From the NCBI RefSeq assembly GCF_000420645.1, contig NZ_ATVI01000005.1, positions 728,357 to 792,356 of the forward strand: DNA of 64,000 nt, in the 5' to 3' direction. Position numbers and translations under genes: made by a program. How positions within the stretch are numbered: position 1 is the stretch's first letter; each line of letters starts with the position of its first letter. This DNA is from Nevskia ramosa DSM 11499. Its GTDB lineage: Bacteria; Pseudomonadota; Gammaproteobacteria; Nevskiales; Nevskiaceae. Under the pieces are notes generated by a model that ran no database searches, was not told the origin of the DNA, and saw nothing but the letters and a program-made list of their open reading frames with translations. This document shows positions 41,126-52,653 of this stretch, one piece after another.

Positions 41126-41755
41126 TTGAGCAAACCGCGCAGCAAGAGCAGCACCCAATGGCTCGCCGAGCACGAGGCGGACCCCTATGTGCAGCTGGCG
41201 CGCAAGGAAGGCTACCGTTCGCGGGCGGTGTACAAGCTCAAGGAAATCCAGGAACGCGACAAGATTCTGAAGACCGGCATGACGGTCGTCGACCTGGGTG
41301 CTGCGCCTGGCGGCTGGAGCCAGTTCGCGCGTCCGCAGATTGGTAAAAACGGACGGGTGGTGGCGCTCGATATCCTGCCGATGAATCAGCTCAAGGATGT
41401 CGAGTTCATCCTTGGCGATTTCCGGGAGGACTCGGTATTGCAGGCGATCGAGGCGGCGGTACCAGCAGGTTCGGCCGATCTTGTGTTGTCCGACATGGCC
41501 CCCAACATCTCTGGCATCGACGTTGCAGATCAAGCTGCGTCGATCTATCTGTGCGAACTGGCGCTGGATTTTGCGGTCCAGCGTTTGAAGCCGGGTGGAG
41601 CGTTTCTGGTGAAGCTGTTCCAGGGGCCGGGGTCCGAAGCGTATTTGAAGCTGGTGCGAACGAAATTTCGCACGGTGCAGATTCGAAAACCCAAGGCATC
41701 GCGGGCCAGAAGTCCCGAGGTTTACGTGCTGGCGCGCAATCATCGCGTCGTGTAG
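41126..41755 (+). CDS. rlmE: 23S rRNA (uridine2552-2'-O)-methyltransferase
   Basis: 209 residues from TTG 41126; the frame is open further back into greA, but the protein similarity begins near [15 protein letters not shown]. The SAM-binding motif is [15 protein letters not shown], with DMAPNISG and FLVKLFQG supplying the catalytic Asp and Lys of the K-D-K-E tetrad, and [17 protein letters not shown] at the end. The enzyme methylates U2552 of 23S rRNA and is needed for 50S assembly. The rlmE-ftsH order is conserved. Confidence 0.96.
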   Translation: MSKPRSKSSTQWLAEHEADPYVQLARKEGYRSRAVYKLKEIQERDKILKTGMTVVDLGAAPGGWSQFARPQIGKNGRVVALDILPMNQLKDVEFILGDFREDSVLQAIEAAVPAGSADLVLSDMAPNISGIDVADQAASIYLCELALDFAVQRLKPGGAFLVKLFQGPGSEAYLKLVRTKFRTVQIRKPKASRARSPEVYVLARNHRVV

Positions 41756-41798
41756 TGTCAAAACGAATTACGGATTCAAGAATCCCGAGGATTATCCG

Positions 41799-43727
<1,929 letters not shown>

Positions 43728-43748
43728 AGCTGCTGCAGTAGTTTCCCG

Positions 43749-43772
43749 GGGCCGGTTCATACCGGCCCTTTT
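43749..43772 (+). terminator. Intrinsic terminator after ftsH
   Basis: GGGCCGGT (43749-43756), TCAT loop, ACCGGCCC (43761-43768), then TTTT (43769-43772). The perfect 8-bp stem lies 21 bases after the ftsH stop and immediately before folP. Confidence 0.85.
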
Positions 43773-43795
43773 CATTGGGCGAGCTGGAACCGATC

Positions 43796-44650
43796 GTGAT
43801 TCTAGAACTGCCGCGTGGGCGACGACTGGATCTGTCCTCGCCCGTGGTCATGGGCGTGCTGAACGTCACGCCGGATTCATTCTCCGACGGAGGCCGCCAT
43901 ATCGGAATCGATACCGCATTGGCCGCTGCTTATCGAATGCTCGATGAAGGCGCCGCGATCATCGACGTCGGCGGCGAATCGACTCGACCCGGTGCCGATC
44001 CGGTGTCGGTTGCTGAGGAATGCGATCGTGTCCTGCCGCTGATCGAGCGCCTGTGCGGTGAGCGTGACTGCATCGTGTCGATCGATACGATGAAGCCGGA
44101 GGTCATGCGCGAGGCGTGTCGGGCCGGCGCGGCAATCATCAATGATGTGAATGCATTGCAGGCGCCCGGAGCCATCGAGGTAGCTGCTGCCGAGAACGCC
44201 GCGATCTGTCTGATGCACATGCAGGGCGAGCCGCGAACGATGCAAGTGGCGCCTGTCTATGCGTCCGTAGTTGATGAGGTCGGAGCATTCCTTGGATTGC
44301 GGATAGCAGCCTGTCTGGCACAGGGCATTCCGGCGTCGAGACTGCTGATCGATCCGGGCTTCGGTTTCGGCAAGACGCTCGCGCACAACCTCGAACTTCT
44401 TGCGCACTTGCCCAGTTTTCAGTCACTGCATCTCCCGATTCTGGTCGGGATGTCACGCAAGGGCATGCTCGGCCAGCTCACTGGGCGAGCGGTGGTCGAT
44501 CGAACGGCAGCAGGCCTGGCGGCTGCAACGCTCGCGGTCTGGAATGGTGCGAGCATCGTCCGCACGCACGACGTCGCGGCAACAGTTGACGCTGTGAAAG
44601 TGGCCGACTCCGTACGGCGAGCGGCGCAAGCGGTGTCCGCCCCGTCATAA
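43796..44650 (+). CDS. folP: Dihydropteroate synthase
   Basis: 284 residues from GTG 43796; TTG 43775 in the same frame would start two bases after the ftsH terminator U run with no room for a ribosome binding site, so I prefer the GTG. Motifs are VMGVLNVTPDSFSDGG, IDVGGESTRPGA, VSIDTMKPEV, INDVNAL, CLMHMQGEP, IDPGFGFGKT and GMSRKGML, all the pterin and pABA binding loops of DHPS, the sulfonamide target. The enzyme condenses hydroxymethyl-dihydropterin pyrophosphate with p-aminobenzoate. glmM follows at 7 bases. Confidence 0.96.
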   Translation: MILELPRGRRLDLSSPVVMGVLNVTPDSFSDGGRHIGIDTALAAAYRMLDEGAAIIDVGGESTRPGADPVSVAEECDRVLPLIERLCGERDCIVSIDTMKPEVMREACRAGAAIINDVNALQAPGAIEVAAAENAAICLMHMQGEPRTMQVAPVYASVVDEVGAFLGLRIAACLAQGIPASRLLIDPGFGFGKTLAHNLELLAHLPSFQSLHLPILVGMSRKGMLGQLTGRAVVDRTAAGLAAATLAVWNGASIVRTHDVAATVDAVKVADSVRRAAQAVSAPS

Positions 44651-44657
44651 TGTCGGG

Positions 44658-46007
44658 ATGAGTCGACAATATTTCGGAACGGACGGCATCCGGGGGCGCG
44701 TTGGTCAGTCGCCGATGACCCCTGAGTTCGCATTGAAGCTGGGTTGGGCCGCAGGCTGTGTGCTGGCGAAAACGCCGGGCGCGCGGGTGCTGGTCGGCAA
44801 GGACACGCGGCGCTCGGGTTATCTGTTCGAATCGGCACTTGAAGCGGGTTTGGCGGCCGCCGGCGTTGAAACCTATCTGCTCGGACCGCTGCCGACGCCA
44901 GCGGTCGCCTATCTGACTCGCGCGCTCCGCGCGCAGGCAGGGGTCGTGATCTCGGCTTCGCACAATCTGCATTTCGACAATGGCGTGAAGTTTTTCTCCG
45001 GTGAAGGAGACAAGCTCAGCGACCAGCTGGAAGAGGAAATCGAGTCCTATCTGGAGCGGGACATCGTCTGCGTGCCGCCGGAATCGATGGGGCGGGCGCG
45101 GCGTATCGATGATGCGCAAGGCCGATACATCGAGTTCTGCAAGGGTGCGTTCGCCGGCGATTCGCTGCGCGGCCTGAAGCTGGTCGTCGATTGCGCCCAT
45201 GGCGCGGCCTATCGGGTTGCACCGGCGGTGTTTGCCGAACTCGGGGCGCAGGTCGTGTCGATCGGCGTCAGCCCGAACGGTCTCAATATCAATGAAGACT
45301 GCGGCTCCACACATCTGGAGGCCTTGAAGGCGGCCGTTGCCCACCATCGTGCCGACATCGGCATTGCGCTCGATGGCGATGGGGATCGTTGTCTGATGGT
45401 TCGTGCCGATGGCCGGTCGGTCGATGGCGACGAGATTCTGTATGTGCTGGCGCGTCAGCGTCAGCTGTCAGGCAGCTTGCGCGGACCAGTGATCGGTACC
45501 GTGATGAGCAATTACGGTCTCGAGCGCGCCTTCGCGGGACATGGCATTGCCTTCGAACGCGCTGCCGTCGGTGACCGTTACGTGCTCGAACGCTTGCGTG
45601 CCACGGGCGGCATCATCGGCGGCGAAACCTCGGGGCACACGATCTGTCTCGATCGGGCTCGCACCGGTGACGGCATCATTACTGCGCTCCAGGTATTGGA
45701 AGCGATGCAGATTCAGGGTCTCTCGCTTGCCGAACTGGTGCAGGGCATGGCCAAGCTGCCGCAGGTGCTGCTGAATGTGCCGGTGACCGGCAAGGCCAAG
45801 CCCCTGCTGGAGCACGCGCTGGTGCTGGCGGAGGCGACCGAGGTCGAAAAATGGCTGGCAGGTCGAGGGCGCTTGCTGTTGCGGGCGTCTGGTACCGAGC
45901 CGGTTTTGCGGGTCATGGTGGAAGCCAATGATCCCGATGATGCGAACAAGGCGGCTGAACGCCTGGCGACGGCAGTGCGGCAGGCTGCGGCCGCGTCGGC
46001 TGCTTGA
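44658..46007 (+). CDS. glmM: Phosphoglucosamine mutase
   Basis: 449 residues. FGTDGIRGRVG opens the protein. The phosphoserine loop is VISASHNLHFDNGVKFF, where Leu replaces the Pro usually found after SHN. The metal loop is IALDGDGDRCLMV, and GGETSGHT and RASGTEPVLRVMVE give the sugar- and phosphate-binding loops. GlmM interconverts glucosamine 6- and 1-phosphate for peptidoglycan and LPS precursors. It sits in the conserved ftsH-folP-glmM-(tpiA)-secG row. Confidence 0.97.
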   Translation: MSRQYFGTDGIRGRVGQSPMTPEFALKLGWAAGCVLAKTPGARVLVGKDTRRSGYLFESALEAGLAAAGVETYLLGPLPTPAVAYLTRALRAQAGVVISASHNLHFDNGVKFFSGEGDKLSDQLEEEIESYLERDIVCVPPESMGRARRIDDAQGRYIEFCKGAFAGDSLRGLKLVVDCAHGAAYRVAPAVFAELGAQVVSIGVSPNGLNINEDCGSTHLEALKAAVAHHRADIGIALDGDGDRCLMVRADGRSVDGDEILYVLARQRQLSGSLRGPVIGTVMSNYGLERAFAGHGIAFERAAVGDRYVLERLRATGGIIGGETSGHTICLDRARTGDGIITALQVLEAMQIQGLSLAELVQGMAKLPQVLLNVPVTGKAKPLLEHALVLAEATEVEKWLAGRGRLLLRASGTEPVLRVMVEANDPDDANKAAERLATAVRQAAAASAA

Positions 46008-46052
46008 TTGCACAATCGAATGACTCAATCCACTAACAAGAGCGGAGGACCT

Positions 46053-46835
46053 ATGTCGCGCGGATATCTGGTAGCGGGCAATTGGAAGATGAACGGATCA
46101 TCGGCGTCGAATGCCGCATTGGTCGAAGGCTTGCTGCGCGGCATCGCCGAATGTCCGGCGATCGATGTCCTTGTCTGCCCGCCAGCCTTGTACCTGGACG
46201 CGGTCAGGCGGCATATCGGTGCCGCGCCGATCGCGGTTGGCGGCCAGAACCTCAGCGATGAGCGCGAGCCTGGTGCCTACACGGGCGAGCTTCATGCGTC
46301 GATGCTGAATGACGTGGGCTGCAGCCATGTACTGGTCGGCCACTCCGAGCGCCGCACGCTTTACGGCGAAAACGATGCCTGCGTGGCGCGCAAGTTCGTC
46401 GTGGCGCAGGCGGGCGGCCTGATCCCTGTGCTGTGCATCGGCGAAACGCTGGCCGAACGCGAAGCCGATCAGACCGAGATCGTGCTGAAGCGACAGCTGG
46501 ATGCGGTCATTGCCGCTGCCGGAATCGGTGCATTCATCAATGCGGTGGTCGCCTATGAGCCGGTTTGGGCAATCGGTACCGGCCGCACGGCCAGCGTCGA
46601 GCAAGCTCAGGCGGCACACGCATTTATCCGTGGCGTCCTCGCTGCTAACGATGCTAAAATCGCAAATTCGGTTCGCCTGCTTTACGGCGGCAGCGTCAAG
46701 GCTGACAACGCAGCGTCTCTGTTCTCCTGCGAGGACGTGGACGGTGGTCTGATTGGCGGTGCTTCGCTGAAAGCCCCGGAATTCCTCGCGATTTGCGCGT
46801 CGGCCCAGATATTGGCCGCATCGCTCGACGCCTGA
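46053..46835 (+). CDS. tpiA: Triosephosphate isomerase
   Basis: 260 residues from ATG 46053, preceded by GGAGG. Catalytic residues are Lys in AGNWKMNG, His in VLVGHSERR and Glu in VAYEPVWAIGTG, with the phosphate loop in LYGGSVKADNA and GGLIGGASL. The enzyme interconverts DHAP and GAP in glycolysis. It lies between glmM and secG, an arrangement seen in several gammaproteobacterial lineages but not in E. coli. secG starts 20 bases later. Confidence 0.97.
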   Translation: MSRGYLVAGNWKMNGSSASNAALVEGLLRGIAECPAIDVLVCPPALYLDAVRRHIGAAPIAVGGQNLSDEREPGAYTGELHASMLNDVGCSHVLVGHSERRTLYGENDACVARKFVVAQAGGLIPVLCIGETLAEREADQTEIVLKRQLDAVIAAAGIGAFINAVVAYEPVWAIGTGRTASVEQAQAAHAFIRGVLAANDAKIANSVRLLYGGSVKADNAASLFSCEDVDGGLIGGASLKAPEFLAICASAQILAASLDA

Positions 46836-46855
46836 CATCAATAACGACGGGTTTC

Positions 46856-47287
46856 ATGTACACAATTCTGGTAGTGCTACACGTGCTGGTGTCCATTGCG
46901 CTGATCGGCCTCGTGCTGATTCAGCACGGCAAGGGCGCCGACGCGGGTGCCGCGTTCGGCAGTGGAGCGTCGGGCACCGTGTTTGGCTCGCGCGGTTCGG
47001 CCAACTTTCTCACTCGGATCACTGCCTGGCTGGCTGGCGCGTTCTTCCTGCTCAGCCTGGCGCTGGCGTATGTCGTGCACGGCAAGAGTGCGAGCAGCAG
47101 CGTGGTCGATCAGGCTCCGGCCGCCGTCGTCTCCGAGCCTGTTGTTCCGGCGGTGCCTGCACAGGATGCTACTGCGCCAACGCCAACGCCTGCCCCGGAA
47201 GCTCCGGTTCCTAGCCCAACGGCGCCTGCGGCACCAGCAGGAAATGATTCTGCTCCGGGCTCGCAAAAGCCAACGGTTCCGCAGTAA
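46856..47287 (+). CDS. secG: Protein translocase subunit SecG
   Basis: 143 residues from ATG 46856. Two membrane segments (TILVVLHVLVSIALIGLVLIQ and AWLAGAFFLLSLALAYVV) flank the conserved GADAGAAFGSGASGTVFGSRG loop. A Pro/Ala/Thr-rich tail of about 60 residues follows the second segment. SecG assists SecYE in protein export. It is followed by tRNA-Leu, the secG-leuU-rimP layout of gammaproteobacteria. Confidence 0.95.
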   Translation: MYTILVVLHVLVSIALIGLVLIQHGKGADAGAAFGSGASGTVFGSRGSANFLTRITAWLAGAFFLLSLALAYVVHGKSASSSVVDQAPAAVVSEPVVPAVPAQDATAPTPTPAPEAPVPSPTAPAAPAGNDSAPGSQKPTVPQ

Positions 47288-47356
47288 AATAGTCGACGCG
47301 CTTGATGCTGATGGATTGGTCTTTCAGCAGCGGCGCCAGAAGCAGAAATCCTGAAG

Positions 47357-47441
47357 GCCGACGTGGCGGAATTGGTAGACGCACTACCTTGAGGTGGTAG
47401 CGGCGAAAGTCGTGGGAGTTCGAGTCTCCCCGTCGGCACCA
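47357..47441 (+). tRNA. tRNA-Leu (anticodon GAG)
   Basis: An 85-base gene with acceptor GCCGACG / CGTCGGC, encoded CCA, a class II variable arm (CGGCGAAAGTCG) and the loop TTGAGGT that gives anticodon GAG, decoding CUC/CUU. It follows secG, as the leuU gene does in E. coli. Confidence 0.97.
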
Positions 47442-47497
47442 TGGATTAAGTGGCGTGGATAAGCGGGTTTATCGTTATCCAGAAGTTGAGAATGTGG

Positions 47498-47526
47498 TTG
47501 CTTAAGAATGTGTTGCTGGTTATACT
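47498..47526 (+). promoter_or_regulatory. Promoter of tRNA-fMet
   Basis: TTGCTT (47498-47503) and TATACT (47521-47526) are 17 bases apart, ending 16 bases before the mature tRNA, which leaves a short precursor leader. Confidence 0.55.
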
Positions 47527-47542
47527 AGTCAACTGAAGACGG

Positions 47543-47619
<77 letters not shown>

Positions 47620-47642
47620 ATTCAGGTTTTACGCTGCATTCG

Positions 47643-47663
47643 GGCCCCGTGTGGGCCTTTTTT
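47643..47663 (+). terminator. Terminator after tRNA-fMet
   Basis: GGCCC (47643-47647) pairs with GGGCC (47653-47657) and is followed by T6 (47658-47663). It is 24 bases after the tRNA, upstream of rimP. Confidence 0.65.
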
Positions 47664-47720
47664 ATTGGTTTTTTGAATTTGAGAGAACTGTCCATTGGGC
47701 GGTTCAGACGAGGAAGCTGG

Positions 47721-48191
47721 GTGCTGCGAGATCGCTTGATCCAACTGCTGGAGCCGGTGGTGAATGCCATCGGTTACGAGCTGGTGCTGCTGGAATACAG
47801 TCCGCGCGACGGCTCCGGCATGTTGCGGCTGTTCATCGATTCGCCGAATGGCATCGGTCTGGATGACTGCGAGAAAGTGAGCCGCGAAGTGGCTGCAACG
47901 CTCGATGTCGAAGATGTCATCAGCCAAGCCTATCGTCTCGAGATCTCCTCACCCGGTCTCGATCGTCCGCTGGTGACGCCTGAACACTACAGGCGTTTTC
48001 AAGGCGAAGTTGCAAGAATCCAGACGTTGGCCCCGATCGCCGGACGCCGCCGCTTCCAAGGTGTGCTGCTGGGCGCGACCGACGACGAAGTTTCGATTGA
48101 AACTGCAGAAGGCGTCGTCACATTGCCGCTGGCCGATATCGACAAGGCCAAGCTGGTCCCGAATTTTGACAAGGAGAAGACAGGTTCATGA
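47721..48191 (+). CDS. rimP: Ribosome maturation factor RimP
   Basis: 156 residues from GTG 47721, preceded by AGGA at six bases; a longer frame to 47649 begins inside the tRNA terminator region. Features are LEPVVNAIGYELVLLEY, LRLFIDSPNGIGLDDCEKVSR and LEISSPGLDRPL, the RimP signature. RimP is needed for 30S maturation. It overlaps nusA in ATGA and heads the rimP-nusA-infB operon. Confidence 0.95.
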   Translation: MLRDRLIQLLEPVVNAIGYELVLLEYSPRDGSGMLRLFIDSPNGIGLDDCEKVSREVAATLDVEDVISQAYRLEISSPGLDRPLVTPEHYRRFQGEVARIQTLAPIAGRRRFQGVLLGATDDEVSIETAEGVVTLPLADIDKAKLVPNFDKEKTGS

Positions 48192-49681
48192 ACAAGAACG
48201 TATTGCTCATGGTGGATGTCGTCTCCAATGAAAAAGGCGTCGAGAAAGAGATCATCTTTCAGGCGCTTGAAGCAGCTCTCGCGTCTGCGAGTAAAGAACA
48301 TTACGGCTCGGAGTGGGATATCCGCGTCACCATCGACCGCGATACCGGCGACTACGAGACTTGGCGCCGCTGGACGATCGTCGATGACGAAGATGCGAAT
48401 TTCGAGACGCCGCTGCGGCAGATCCTGCTGGCGCGCGCGCAGGAAACCCAGCCCGATGCGATCCCTGGCGACGTCCGCGAAGAACCGCTGCCGTCGATCG
48501 AGTTCGGTCGCATCGGCGCGCAGAAGGCCAAGCAGGTCATTTTCCAGCGTGTGCGTGATGCCGAGCGGGCGCGAATCGTCGATGCCTATGCTGATCGGGT
48601 AGGCGAGTTGATGACCGGTCTCGTCAAGCGCATCGAACGCGGCGCGATCATCGTCGACCTGGGCGGCACCACCGAAGCGATCATTCCGCGCGATCAGGTG
48701 ATTCCGCGCGAACCGGTTCGTCCGGGCGATCGCATCCGTGGCTATCTCTACGAAGTGAGTCCGCAGATGCGCGGCCCGCAGCTGTTCCTGAGCCGTACTG
48801 CACCGAAGTTCCTGATCGAGTTGTTCAAGCTCGAAGTGCCGGAAATCGCCCAGGGGCTGATCGAGATCAAAGGCGCTGCCCGCGATTCGGGCCTGCGCGC
48901 CAAGATTGCCGTTCAGGCCAAGGACAAGCGTATCGATCCGGTCGGCGCCTGCGTCGGCATGCGCGGTTCGCGCGTGCAGAGCGTTTCGAACGAACTGGCT
49001 GGCGAGCGCATCGATATCGTGCCTTGGGACGACAACATTGCCCAGTTCGTCATCAATGCGATGGCGCCGGCAGAAGTGGAATCGATCATCGTCGATGAAG
49101 ATTCACATGCCATGTCGATCGCCGTGGCGGAAGACAAGCTTGCGCAGGCGATCGGTCGTGGTGGGCAGAACGTCCGCCTCGCTTCCGAATTGACCGGCTG
49201 GACCCTGAACGTGATGACGGCTGCCGAAGCCGAGTCGAAGAAGGAACAGGAAAATCAGACTGTCCAGGCTCTGTTCATGGAGGCCCTGGAAGTCGATGCC
49301 GAAGTCGCCTTGATCCTGGTGCAGGAAGGTTTCGCTTCGCTCGAAGAAATTGCTTACGTGCCGGACGAAGAATTGCTCGACATCGAAGAGTTCGACGAAC
49401 AGATCGTCGAAGAGCTTCGCAATCGCGCCAAGGACGTGCTGCTGACCCGAGCATTGGCCAAGGCCGAACAAGCGGCTTCGGTGCAGCCCGCAGAAGATTT
49501 GCTCGCCGTGCCGGGAGTTGATGAGGAACTTGCGTATCGCCTGGCGGCTGCCGGTGTGGTGACGCGGGACGACCTTGCCGATCTCGCGACCGACGAGCTG
49601 ACAGAAAAAGTGCCGATGGACGAAGACGTCGCGGCCCGGTTGATCATGACCGCCCGTGGCCTTGAGTCACAGAAGGCCTGA
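48188..49681 (+). CDS. nusA: Transcription termination/antitermination protein NusA
   Basis: 497 residues with an N-terminal polymerase-binding domain, an S1 domain ([22 protein letters not shown]), two KH domains ([16 protein letters not shown] and [16 protein letters not shown]), and two C-terminal acidic helix-hairpin-helix repeats ([20 protein letters not shown] and ALAYRL-type region near the end), the full gammaproteobacterial layout. It modulates pausing, Rho-independent termination and antitermination. infB follows 19 bases later. Confidence 0.97.
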   Translation: MNKNVLLMVDVVSNEKGVEKEIIFQALEAALASASKEHYGSEWDIRVTIDRDTGDYETWRRWTIVDDEDANFETPLRQILLARAQETQPDAIPGDVREEPLPSIEFGRIGAQKAKQVIFQRVRDAERARIVDAYADRVGELMTGLVKRIERGAIIVDLGGTTEAIIPRDQVIPREPVRPGDRIRGYLYEVSPQMRGPQLFLSRTAPKFLIELFKLEVPEIAQGLIEIKGAARDSGLRAKIAVQAKDKRIDPVGACVGMRGSRVQSVSNELAGERIDIVPWDDNIAQFVINAMAPAEVESIIVDEDSHAMSIAVAEDKLAQAIGRGGQNVRLASELTGWTLNVMTAAEAESKKEQENQTVQALFMEALEVDAEVALILVQEGFASLEEIAYVPDEELLDIEEFDEQIVEELRNRAKDVLLTRALAKAEQAASVQPAEDLLAVPGVDEELAYRLAAAGVVTRDDLADLATDELTEKVPMDEDVAARLIMTARGLESQKA

Positions 49682-49700
49682 CCCCCTCCGGAGCGCGCCG

Positions 49701-52382
49701 ATGAGCAGCCTTACCGTGTTGGACCTCGCCGCCGAGCTGCGCAAGCCGGTTCCTGAAATGTTGACTCAGCTCAGGGACGCCGGTGTGGCGGTGGCAAGTG
49801 CAGATTCTCCGATCAGCCCCGCCGACAAGGTGGCGTTGTTGCAGCATCTGCACAAGATTTCCCGTACTGCGACCACCTTGGGGACGTCCACGTCTCCTGG
49901 CGCGGACAGCCGTATTTCGATCAAGCGCAAGGAGACCACCGAGCTGAAGCTTGGCGGTGGCCGCGGCGCGCCGACCAAGACGGTCAGCATCGAAGTGCGC
50001 AAGCGTCGCACCTATCTCAAGAGCGATGAGGTCGAGGCAGCCGAACCTGCTGCTGCACCAGTCGCAGCCGTTGTTGTGCAGCCTGTCCCGGCCGCGCCGA
50101 CCGCGGCGCCCGCTGCTGTTGCAGTCGAAGTGATCGAGGCAACGCAGCCGGTCGTGGAAGAAGCGACGGCCGACGAAGCAGCCCTTGCACAGGCGGCTGC
50201 TGATGAAGCGACGCGTCTTGCCGCCGAGGCAGAAGCGGCGCGTGTGCTGGCTGTCAACGAAGAAGCCGAACGGGTCAAGGCAGCGGAAGCCGAGCGCATG
50301 CGCACGGATCCGATCTATCGCGCACGCATGGATGCTGAATCCTCGCGTCGCCGCGCGGCCGAAAATCTGCGTCGTGCCACCGAAGTCAAGATCATTCCGA
50401 CGCCGGCCCCGCCGCCTCCTGCGGCAGCTGCCGCAAAGAAGCCGGATCGCGACAAGGATCGCGCTGGTGGTGATCGCGGTCGCAACGAACTGCATCTGGC
50501 GGCCGGCAAGGGCGGCAAGCGCGACAAGAAGACCAAGCGCAAGCCAAGCGGCCAGATTCATGTCGATAACGCGCATACCTTCGAGCGCCCGACGGCGCCG
50601 GTGGTGCGTGAAGTCGAAGTGCCGGAAGCAATCACCGTTGCCGAATTGGCCAACCGCATGGCCATCAAGGCCACGGAACTGATCAAGGTGATGATGAAGA
50701 ATGGCCTGATGGCGACGATCAACCAGATCATCGATCAGGACACTGCGGCGCTGATGGTCGAGGAAATGGGTCACAAGATCCGTCTCGTCAAGGACAGCGA
50801 CCATGAAGATGGTCTGATGACGGCCGCGACCGGCGAAGTGCAGGAATCGACTGCGTTGCCGCGCCCACCGGTGGTCACCATCATGGGCCACGTCGATCAC
50901 GGCAAGACGTCCTTGCTCGACTACATTCGCAAGACGCGTGTTGCCGCTGGCGAAGCCGGCGGTATCACTCAGCACATCGGCGCCTACCACGTGCAGACGA
51001 AGAAGGGTGTCATCACCTTCCTCGACACGCCGGGTCACGCCGCATTCACCCGCATGCGTGCCCGCGGCGCCCAGCTGACCGACATTGTCATCCTGATCGT
51101 GGCTGGTGACGACGGCGTGATGCCGCAGACCAAGGAAGCGATCCAGCATGCGAAGGCGGCTGGTGCGCCGGTCATCGTTGCGATCACCAAGATCGACAAG
51201 CCGGATGCCGACATCGCTCGGGTCAAGACCGACCTGCTGAAGGAAGAACTGGTTGCCGAAGATTTCGGCGGCGAAGTTCAGGTGGTTGGCGTGTCATCGG
51301 TTACCGGTGCCGGTATCGATGAACTGCTTGATGCGATCCTGTTGCAGGCCGAAGTGCTGGAACTGAAGGCGCCTGTCGACACCATGGCGCGCGGCACGAT
51401 CGTCGAAGCATCGATCGAGAAGGGACGTGGTCCGGTTGCCACTGTGCTGGTCCGTTCGGGCACATTGCGTCAGGGCGATGTGATCATTTCCGGCTCGCAT
51501 TACGGCCGCGTTCGCGCCATGTTCAACGAGGCCGGCGCGCTGGTTAAGGAAGTTGGTCCGTCGATTCCGGTTGCGGTGCTCGGCCTATCCGGCCCGCCTG
51601 ATTCTGGCGATGACATCGTTGTCGTGGCCGATGAACGCAAGGCCCGCGAACTGACGATCCTGCGCGAATCGAAGCAGCGCGAAGCGAAGCTGGCATCGAA
51701 TCAGGCCGTGCGCATGGATCAGGTCTTCGCTCGCATGGGCGATGGCTCAGCCGAGCAGAAGTCGCTGAACCTGATGATCAAGGCCGACGTGCAGGGTTCC
51801 GCCGAAGCGCTGTCCGAGTCGCTCAAGAAACTGCCGAGCGCCGAGGTCAAGGTCACGGTGGTATCGAGCTCGATCGGTGGCATCAGCGAATCCGATGTCG
51901 ATCTGGCACTGGCTTCGCGCGCCATCATCATCGGTTTCAATGTCCGTGCTGACAGCGTTGCTCGTCGTCGTATCCAGGACACCGGCCTCGACGTTCGCTA
52001 CTACTCGATCATCTACGACGTGCTGGATGACGTCTCCGATGCCATCGGTGGCTTGCTGGGTACCGAGACGCGCGAGCAGATCGTCGGTACCGCGCAGGTT
52101 CGCGACGTGTTCCGTTCGTCGAAGTTCGGCGCCATTGCCGGTTGCTTGGTCATGGATGGCGAAGTCCGTCGCGGTCTGCCGATTCGTGTGCTGCGCAACA
52201 ACGTCGTCATCTACGAAGGCGAACTGGAATCCCTGCGTCGTCACAAGGACGATGTCGCCAAGGTCGTGGTTGGTACCGAATGCGGCATCGGCGTGAAGAA
52301 CTACAACGACGTGAAGGCGGGCGATCAGATCGAGTGCTTCGACCGTGTTCAGGTCAAGCGCACCGTGAAAGCCGAGGCATAG
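49701..52382 (+). CDS. infB: Translation initiation factor IF-2
   Basis: 893 residues from ATG 49701. An IF2_N domain ([18 protein letters not shown]), a long Ala/Glu/Arg-rich linker and a second IF2_N-like segment ([20 protein letters not shown]) precede the G domain at about 390-560: [16 protein letters not shown] and TKID. The last replaces the NKID seen in most IF-2 proteins. Domains II to IV follow. IF-2 brings fMet-tRNA to the 30S subunit and promotes subunit joining. The stop TAG at 52380-52382 spans the left junction of an inserted palindromic element. Confidence 0.97.
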   Translation: MSSLTVLDLAAELRKPVPEMLTQLRDAGVAVASADSPISPADKVALLQHLHKISRTATTLGTSTSPGADSRISIKRKETTELKLGGGRGAPTKTVSIEVRKRRTYLKSDEVEAAEPAAAPVAAVVVQPVPAAPTAAPAAVAVEVIEATQPVVEEATADEAALAQAAADEATRLAAEAEAARVLAVNEEAERVKAAEAERMRTDPIYRARMDAESSRRRAAENLRRATEVKIIPTPAPPPPAAAAAKKPDRDKDRAGGDRGRNELHLAAGKGGKRDKKTKRKPSGQIHVDNAHTFERPTAPVVREVEVPEAITVAELANRMAIKATELIKVMMKNGLMATINQIIDQDTAALMVEEMGHKIRLVKDSDHEDGLMTAATGEVQESTALPRPPVVTIMGHVDHGKTSLLDYIRKTRVAAGEAGGITQHIGAYHVQTKKGVITFLDTPGHAAFTRMRARGAQLTDIVILIVAGDDGVMPQTKEAIQHAKAAGAPVIVAITKIDKPDADIARVKTDLLKEELVAEDFGGEVQVVGVSSVTGAGIDELLDAILLQAEVLELKAPVDTMARGTIVEASIEKGRGPVATVLVRSGTLRQGDVIISGSHYGRVRAMFNEAGALVKEVGPSIPVAVLGLSGPPDSGDDIVVVADERKARELTILRESKQREAKLASNQAVRMDQVFARMGDGSAEQKSLNLMIKADVQGSAEALSESLKKLPSAEVKVTVVSSSIGGISESDVDLALASRAIIIGFNVRADSVARRRIQDTGLDVRYYSIIYDVLDDVSDAIGGLLGTETREQIVGTAQVRDVFRSSKFGAIAGCLVMDGEVRRGLPIRVLRNNVVIYEGELESLRRHKDDVAKVVVGTECGIGVKNYNDVKAGDQIECFDRVQVKRTVKAEA

Positions 52383-52649
52383 GGTCTGCACGCGATGATT
52401 CTGGTCGCTGCGCTGCCGGTCAAAAGCGTGCCGGGCGAGGCGCGAACCGCAGTCCATAGCCACCTATGGTCAAGGTTTGCAACGAAGTCCCGGCGCGCTT
52501 TTGACCGCAGCCCTTTCGGGGCGGGGCCGTTGGTGCCCATTGCTGTCTCACTCGTCGCGCCAATAGGTTCACTATTGGCCGCTCCTCGTTCGTTGCACTG
52601 GGCACCAACGTCCTCCGCCGCAGCGATCAGAATCATCGCGAGCAGACCC
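52382..52649. mobile_element. 268-bp palindromic MITE-like element
   Basis: The element is bounded by 31-bp inverted repeats (52382-52412 and 52619-52649) that match at 29 of 31 positions and begin GGGTCTGC. It is flanked on both sides by TA (52380-52381 and 52650-52651), the target duplication of IS630/mariner-type transposition. Inside are two long imperfect hairpins: one from 52413-52435 with 52489-52510, closed by CCATAG/CTATGG, and one from 52528-52539 with 52599-52610, closed by CCAATAG/CTATTGG. No coding sequence is present. It interrupts the otherwise tight infB-rbfA junction. The non-autonomous nature and IS630 affinity are inferred; no second copy was found in this window, though I could not search exhaustively. 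Confidence 0.75.
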
Positions 52650-52653
52650 TAAA

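Noticed and set aside
52395-52652. Short open frames on both strands between infB and rbfA
   Set aside because: They are produced by the inverted-repeat element and read through its hairpins; neither resembles a protein family.
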